Shown: positions 14,468 to 19,029 of the stretch, piece by piece
Numbering within the stretch: position 1 is the first letter of the stretch
How the letters are laid out: each line of letters begins with the position of its first letter
Assembly (NCBI GenBank): GCA_943332745.1
Contig: CALQQQ010000002.1
Span: 1 to 19,029, forward strand
Origin: Opitutus sp. GAS368
GTDB lineage: Bacteria > Verrucomicrobiota > Verrucomicrobiae > Opitutales > UBA953
DNA length: 19,029 nucleotides
Direction: 5' to 3'
The notes under the pieces: model-generated
The model's database searches: none
What the model saw: only the letters and a program-made list of their open reading frames with translations
What the model was told of the DNA's origin: nothing
Translations under genes and position numbers: made by a program

Positions 14468-17400
14468 ATGCGCGTCCTGCCTTTAGTCGCCCTCCTGCTC
14501 GTTGCCCCGCACCTCGGTGCCGCCGAAACCGCCGATACGGTCCGCTTCAATCGGGACATCCGTCCGATCATGTCGGACACCTGCTTCCACTGTCACGGCT
14601 TTGACCCGAAGTCCCGCAAAGGCGGCCTGCGACTAGACCTGCGTGCCGATGCCCTGAAGGCTGGCAAGAGTGGCGAAATCGCTATCGTGCCAGGCAAGCC
14701 CGAGAAAAGCGAAATCATCAAACGCATCTTCTCAACCGATGCCGCAGAAGTCATGCCCGAAAAGGAGGCGCACAAGAGCCTCACTGCCGCCCAAAAAGAA
14801 CTCTTCCGCCGCTGGGTCGCCGAGGGCGCCGTCTATGAACCGCACTGGGCCTATAAGCCGCTTGAAGCTCCCATCGTGCCCGCCCTGCCCACCGGCGGCA
14901 AGAACCCGATCGATGCCTTCATCGGCGCCAAACTTGCCGAGAAGAAGGTCACCCCCTCCGTCGAAGCGTCGAAGGAAAGGCTTCTACGCCGCGCCTCGCT
15001 GGATCTGACCGGGCTTCCGCCTACCCCCGAAGAGACCGCTGCCTTCCTCGCCGACAAATCTCCCGATGCCTATGAGATACAGGTTGATCGCCTATTGGCC
15101 TCTCCTCGCTTCGGTGAGCGCATGGCGGTCTGGTGGCTCGATGTCGCCCGCTTCGCCGACACGGTCGGCTACCACGGCGACCAGAATCAGCGGATCTTCC
15201 CTTACCGCGACTACGTCATTAACGCCTTCAACGCCAACAAGCCATTCGACGTGTTCACGCGCGAGCAGCTCGCCGGCGACCTCCTGCCTAATCCGTCGGA
15301 AGAACAACTGGTCGCGAGCGGCTATAATCGCCTGAACATGATGACCCGCGAAGGCGGCGCCCAGGTGAAGGAATACCTCTCGAAGTATGGTGCCGAACGC
15401 GTCCGCTCCGTCTCCAACGCTTGGCTGGGCAGCACCTTTGGTTGCGCGGAATGCCATGACCACAAGTTCGACCCGATCAAATCCGCCGACTTCTACTCGC
15501 TCCAAGCTTTCTTCGCCGACGTGAAGCAGTGGGGAGTCTATGCGGATTATGGTTACACGCCTGAACCCGAACTGAGGGGCGTTGGTAACGATCACCCTTT
15601 CTATCCGGAGATTCGCAGTAAGAATGCTTATCGCTCGAAGAAAGACGCGCAACTCCGAGCCGAACTAACTGCCTTCTACGTCGATGCTGGCGCCAGAATT
15701 TCAACAGATAGCAAGGCGTTCGCCGACTTCACTGCCTGGCAGAGAAACCTGACCGAGTTCGTCTCGGCTCATCCGACCGGCCTGATCTCGCCGTCCGGCA
15801 CTTTCTTCTTCAAGCCCGCACCTCCGGCCGCCCCGGCCAAGATAGCCGCCAAGACTCCCGCCAAGAACACCGACGCCGCGGCCGCCAAGAAGCCAGCCGT
15901 CCCCGCCCTGGCCCCTGTCGACTTCGCCGCCGGTGTCGCCATCAAGATGCCCAAAGGCGTCGCTAAGGGGGACGACTTTGCAATCACCCTCGCCGACGTC
16001 GCCACCCCGATTGCGTCGGTTCGCATCGACATCCCTAAGGGCTCCCTGCCCGTCGGCTCCTCCGCCAACATCACGGCCCGCTTCGGCATCGTCGACGCCA
16101 AGGGTAAAGAGCGTCCGGTCCCGACTTATCTTGCTGACGCCACCCATCGCGAACCGCGCTACAATAGCAGCGTCGAACAGACCGACATCAACGCAGGGTG
16201 GACCTTGAAGATGCCCGACACCGATGTCCATGCGGTCTGGCTCCTGGATAAAACCGTCAACATCAAGACCGACGAAAAGTTCGTCATTCACTTCGAAAGC
16301 AATGCCGCGCTGACGCTCAAAGTCTCCGTCTCGCCGTTCTCGCATGACGAACCCCTGAAGGTGGCCGACCCTACTTCGCTTGCGGCTCTCAAGGAGTCGC
16401 GCCTTACGGCAGCAGCTGTCGCCCTCTTCAAAAATTCCGCAGGCACCGATCGCATCTCGCTCACCAAGTCCCGGGCCATCGTCGGCCTTCTCCGCCAACA
16501 ATACGAAGGTTACGCTTGGTCGATGGTCACCCTGGCCGCCAAGCCCATCACGGTGCGCATCCTCCCGCGTGGCAACTTCCTCGACGAGACGGGACCAGTC
16601 GTCCTTCCCTCGACGCCTTCGTTCCTGCCTGGCTTGCGCACCAGCACGGAACAGCAGCGCCTGACCCGCCTTGATCTGGCAAACTGGATTACCTCCAAGG
16701 ATAACCCGATCACGTCCCGCACGGTTATGAACCGGCTCTGGCAAATCTTCCATGGCAGCGGCCTCAGCGCCGGTCTCGATGACCTCGGCTCCCAAGGGGA
16801 ACTGCCTTCTCACCCGGAATTACTCGAATGGCTGTCCTTGGAGTTCCGCGACAAAGGCTGGGATGTGAAGAAGATGGTCCGCCTGATGGTGACGAGCCGC
16901 ACCTACCGCCAGAGCAGCAGCCTACGCGCTGAGCTCAAAGAGCTCGACCCCAATAACCGCCTTCTCGCATCCCAGAACCCGCGTCGCCTTGACGCTGAGT
17001 TCGTGCGCGACAACGCCCTCTTCGTCGCCGGCCTCCTCAACGTCACGGATGTCGGCGGTCCCAGCGTAAAGCCCTACCAGCCCGAAGGCTACTACGAGCC
17101 GATGCAGTTCCCGAATCGCACCTACGTCGCGAGCAAGGACTCCGACCAATGGCGCCGAGGCCTCTATATGCATTGGCAAAGGATGTTCCTGCACCCGATG
17201 CTGATCAACTTCGACGCTCCATCGCGTGATGAGTGCACCGCCCTGCGCAGCTACAGCAACACCCCGCAGCAGGCCCTGACGCTCCTCAATGACCCGACCT
17301 TCGTCGAGGCCGCTCGTTCCATGGCTGCCCGTCTCCTTGCCCTGCCCGCCAGCGAGCGCCTGAGTCAAGGCTTCCGCCTCGCGATGGGTCGAGACGTCAA

Positions 17401-17596
17401 GTCAGCGGAACGTCCTTCGATGGAAAAGCTGATCGCCGAGCAGACGTCCTATTATAAGGCCAATCCCGCCGAAGCGACTAAGCTGCTCAAAATCGGCTTT
17501 AGCCCGGCAACCGTCGGCGATCCAGCCGAACTCGCCGCCTGGACGCAGGCCTGCCGCGTCCTCCTCAATTCCCACGAAGCGATCACCCGCTACTGA
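14468..17596 (+). CDS. Second di-heme PSCyt1-PSCyt2 (DUF1549)-PSD1 (DUF1553) protein, with Ala/Pro/Lys linker and internal beta domain
   Basis: The predicted product is 1042 residues. A Sec signal peptide (MRVLPLVALLLVAPHLGAAE) leads to PSCyt1 with heme site C39-F-H-C-H43 and the block GGLRLDLRADALKAGKSGE. DUF1549/PSCyt2 covers about 155-350 (FGERMAVWWLDVARFADTVG) and contains the second heme site C326-A-E-C-H330, then DHKFDPIKSADFYSLQAFF. An Ala/Pro/Lys-rich linker at about 450-480 is followed by a beta-rich domain at about 480-620. PSD1/DUF1553 follows: LPRGNFLDETGPVVLPSTPS leads in, NPITSRTVMNRLWQIFHG lies near 745, and the end is LNSHEAITRY. The LPRG/GPVV signature marks a different PSD1 subtype from the 6683-9919 protein, so the two are diverged paralogues, not a recent duplication. 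Two covalent hemes are expected outside the cytoplasm; the reaction is unknown. The DUF1501 gene starts only 4 bp after the stop. Confidence 0.95.
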   Translation: MRVLPLVALLLVAPHLGAAETADTVRFNRDIRPIMSDTCFHCHGFDPKSRKGGLRLDLRADALKAGKSGEIAIVPGKPEKSEIIKRIFSTDAAEVMPEKEAHKSLTAAQKELFRRWVAEGAVYEPHWAYKPLEAPIVPALPTGGKNPIDAFIGAKLAEKKVTPSVEASKERLLRRASLDLTGLPPTPEETAAFLADKSPDAYEIQVDRLLASPRFGERMAVWWLDVARFADTVGYHGDQNQRIFPYRDYVINAFNANKPFDVFTREQLAGDLLPNPSEEQLVASGYNRLNMMTREGGAQVKEYLSKYGAERVRSVSNAWLGSTFGCAECHDHKFDPIKSADFYSLQAFFADVKQWGVYADYGYTPEPELRGVGNDHPFYPEIRSKNAYRSKKDAQLRAELTAFYVDAGARISTDSKAFADFTAWQRNLTEFVSAHPTGLISPSGTFFFKPAPPAAPAKIAAKTPAKNTDAAAAKKPAVPALAPVDFAAGVAIKMPKGVAKGDDFAITLADVATPIASVRIDIPKGSLPVGSSANITARFGIVDAKGKERPVPTYLADATHREPRYNSSVEQTDINAGWTLKMPDTDVHAVWLLDKTVNIKTDEKFVIHFESNAALTLKVSVSPFSHDEPLKVADPTSLAALKESRLTAAAVALFKNSAGTDRISLTKSRAIVGLLRQQYEGYAWSMVTLAAKPITVRILPRGNFLDETGPVVLPSTPSFLPGLRTSTEQQRLTRLDLANWITSKDNPITSRTVMNRLWQIFHGSGLSAGLDDLGSQGELPSHPELLEWLSLEFRDKGWDVKKMVRLMVTSRTYRQSSSLRAELKELDPNNRLLASQNPRRLDAEFVRDNALFVAGLLNVTDVGGPSVKPYQPEGYYEPMQFPNRTYVASKDSDQWRRGLYMHWQRMFLHPMLINFDAPSRDECTALRSYSNTPQQALTLLNDPTFVEAARSMAARLLALPASERLSQGFRLAMGRDVKSAERPSMEKLIAEQTSYYKANPAEATKLLKIGFSPATVGDPAELAAWTQACRVLLNSHEAITRY

Positions 17597-17600
17597 GATC

Positions 17601-19029
17601 ATGCGCCCCTACGACCCCATCGCCCACGCTCTTTCCATCAACCGACGGAGCTTCCTCACCAAGAGCGCCTACGGCCTCGGTAGTGCCGCCTTCGCGATGC
17701 TCGCCGCCCAGCATGGCCTCGGCGGCCTCCAAGCTGCTTCGTTCTCCAAGGGCGTGCTCCAGAAGCCCGATCTGCCGGTGAAAGCCAAGCGCGTCATCTT
17801 CCTTTGCATGGCCGGTGGTCCGCCTCACCTCGAGCTCTTCGACAATAAGCCGGTTCTGAAAAGCCTCCACGGTCAGGCCTTTCCAGAATCCTTCACCAAA
17901 GGAAAACAGATCGCCCAGCTGCAGGGCGCTGTGCTCAAGGCCCGTGGTGGCTCCTTCGAATTCAAGAAGTGGGGCAAGTCGGGCATGGAACTCACCGACA
18001 TCTTCCCGCACATCGGCTCGGTCGCCGACGACCTTTGCGTCGTGCGTTCGCTGAAGACGGAACAGATCAACCACGACACCGCCCACGCCTTCTTCAACAC
18101 CGGCTCGATCATCAAGGGCCGACCAAGCATGGGCTCGTGGTTGCTTTACGGCCTGGGTGCCGAATCCGAAAATCTCCCCGGCTATATCGTGCTTAATTCC
18201 GCCGGCCGCACGGGTCAGCAGCCGATCTCCTCACGTCAGTGGTCGAGTGGCGTCCTGCCTAGCAAGTACCAAGGCATCCAGTTCCAGTCCAAAGGCGAAG
18301 CCGTCCATTACATCGGCAACCCCGAAGGCGTCTGCCAGAGCACCCAACGCCAAGTCATCGACGAGATCCGCCGTCTCAACGGCCAGCTTGCCGAAGAGAC
18401 GGTCGACCCCGAAATCGCCACGCGCATCGCCCAATACGAGATGGCCTTCAAGATGCAGTCGAGCGTCCCCGAGCTACTCGACTTCAAAAGCGAATCTGCA
18501 AAGACGATCGAATCCTACGGCATCAAGGAAGTCGGCGACGGTTCCTTCGCCTCCAACTGCCTCATGGCTCGCCGTCTCGCCGAACGTGGCGTGCGCATGA
18601 TCCAGCTCTACCACCGCGCCTGGGATCTTCACGGCAACCTCGACAACGGCATGAAGATGGGCGCCGAAGACGTCGATAAGGCCACCGGTGCCCTCATCCG
18701 CGACCTAAAGGAACGCGGCATGCTCGACGACACGCTCATTCTCTGGGGTGGTGAATTCGGCCGCACACCGATGGGCCAAGGTACCGGCCGCGATCACCAC
18801 ATCGCCGGGTACTCGGTCTTCCTCGCTGGCGGCGGTATCAAGGCAGGCACGACCTACGGCGCCACGGACGAGCTGGGCTACAACGCCGTCGAAAACGTCG
18901 TCGATGTCCATGACCTGCACGCCACGATGCTTGCCTTGATGGGCATTGATCACCATCGCCTGAACGTGAAGTACCAAGGACTGGACGTCCGGCTCACCGG
19001 CGTCGCGGGCAAGGTGGTCAAGGGCATCA
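17601..19029 (+). CDS. Second Tat-exported DUF1501 family protein, 3' partial
   Basis: 476 complete codons are visible and the frame is open at the window end. By comparison with the 9919-11358 protein, which ends a few residues after the matching GKIV/GKVV segment, only a few codons should be missing. The ATG at 17601 opens a twin-arginine signal, N14-R-R-S-F-L-T20, followed by a Gly/Ala-rich segment. Candidate metal or active-site blocks parallel those of the first DUF1501 protein: AGGPPHLELFD near residue 72, W341-D-L-H344, GGEFGRTP at 383-390, G396-R-D-H-H400 and V436-H-D-L-H440. The fold is expected to be sulfatase/alkaline-phosphatase-like, but the reaction is not established. The gene begins 4 bp after the second PSCyt/PSD1 gene, repeating the PSCyt-then-DUF1501 order of the first operon. 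No Shine-Dalgarno is visible. Confidence 0.94.
   Translation, partial: MRPYDPIAHALSINRRSFLTKSAYGLGSAAFAMLAAQHGLGGLQAASFSKGVLQKPDLPVKAKRVIFLCMAGGPPHLELFDNKPVLKSLHGQAFPESFTKGKQIAQLQGAVLKARGGSFEFKKWGKSGMELTDIFPHIGSVADDLCVVRSLKTEQINHDTAHAFFNTGSIIKGRPSMGSWLLYGLGAESENLPGYIVLNSAGRTGQQPISSRQWSSGVLPSKYQGIQFQSKGEAVHYIGNPEGVCQSTQRQVIDEIRRLNGQLAEETVDPEIATRIAQYEMAFKMQSSVPELLDFKSESAKTIESYGIKEVGDGSFASNCLMARRLAERGVRMIQLYHRAWDLHGNLDNGMKMGAEDVDKATGALIRDLKERGMLDDTLILWGGEFGRTPMGQGTGRDHHIAGYSVFLAGGGIKAGTTYGATDELGYNAVENVVDVHDLHATMLALMGIDHHRLNVKYQGLDVRLTGVAGKVVKGI

Noticed and set aside
15701..16813. 370-codon minus-strand open frame opposite the second PSCyt gene
   Set aside because: It has a Gly/Arg/Asp-rich low-complexity translation with no family resemblance; it is a shadow of the real gene.

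Overview
The window is GC-rich bacterial DNA from the PVC group, most likely a Verrucomicrobiota member (Opitutae-like is a guess). The basis is the gene content: a XylR-type regulator, a TIGR02604/TIGR02603-type CxxCH protein, two 'planctomycete cytochrome' PSCyt1-PSCyt2-PSD1 proteins (DUF1549/DUF1553) and two DUF1501 proteins. These families are greatly expanded in Planctomycetota and Verrucomicrobiota and rare elsewhere. I see no RNA genes, insertion sequences, CRISPR arrays or phage genes.

Layout. (1) 2-1006 (+): the 3' part of a XylR/AraC-type regulator, cut by the window start. (2) 1016-6512 (-): two exported beta-propeller proteins read right to left. The upstream one (3390-6512) has a carbohydrate-binding-like domain, a propeller, HEAT-like repeats and a mono-heme domain. 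The downstream one (1016-3277) has a DUF6797-like N-terminus and a propeller but no heme motif. A repeat-rich 112 bp spacer with a terminator-like hairpin separates them. (3) 6513-6682: a 170 bp divergent control region with a perfect TATAAT on the + strand. (4) 6683-12203 (+): a tight three-gene unit of di-heme PSCyt/PSD1 protein, Tat-exported DUF1501 protein and secreted alpha/beta hydrolase, joined by two TAATG stop/start overlaps. (5) 12315-14405 (+): a secreted FAD-dependent oxidoreductase with a golvesin-like C-terminal domain. (6) 14468-19029 (+): a second PSCyt/PSD1 plus DUF1501 pair, the last gene running off the window end a few codons before its expected stop.

How it may work together. 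Every protein except the regulator carries a Sec-type or twin-arginine export signal, so the locus specifies an extracytoplasmic set: five covalent-heme motifs on three proteins, one flavoprotein, one esterase-like hydrolase, two putative metal-dependent DUF1501 enzymes and two propellers. The neighbouring sugar-type regulator and the NPCBM-like and golvesin-like domains suggest oxidative or de-esterifying processing of a carbohydrate or derivative outside the cytoplasm. That is inference: the PSCyt/PSD1/DUF1501 families have no established biochemical role that I know of. No sulfatase, canonical glycoside hydrolase or transporter is visible, so the substrate cannot be named. None of the eight visible start codons has a convincing Shine-Dalgarno sequence.
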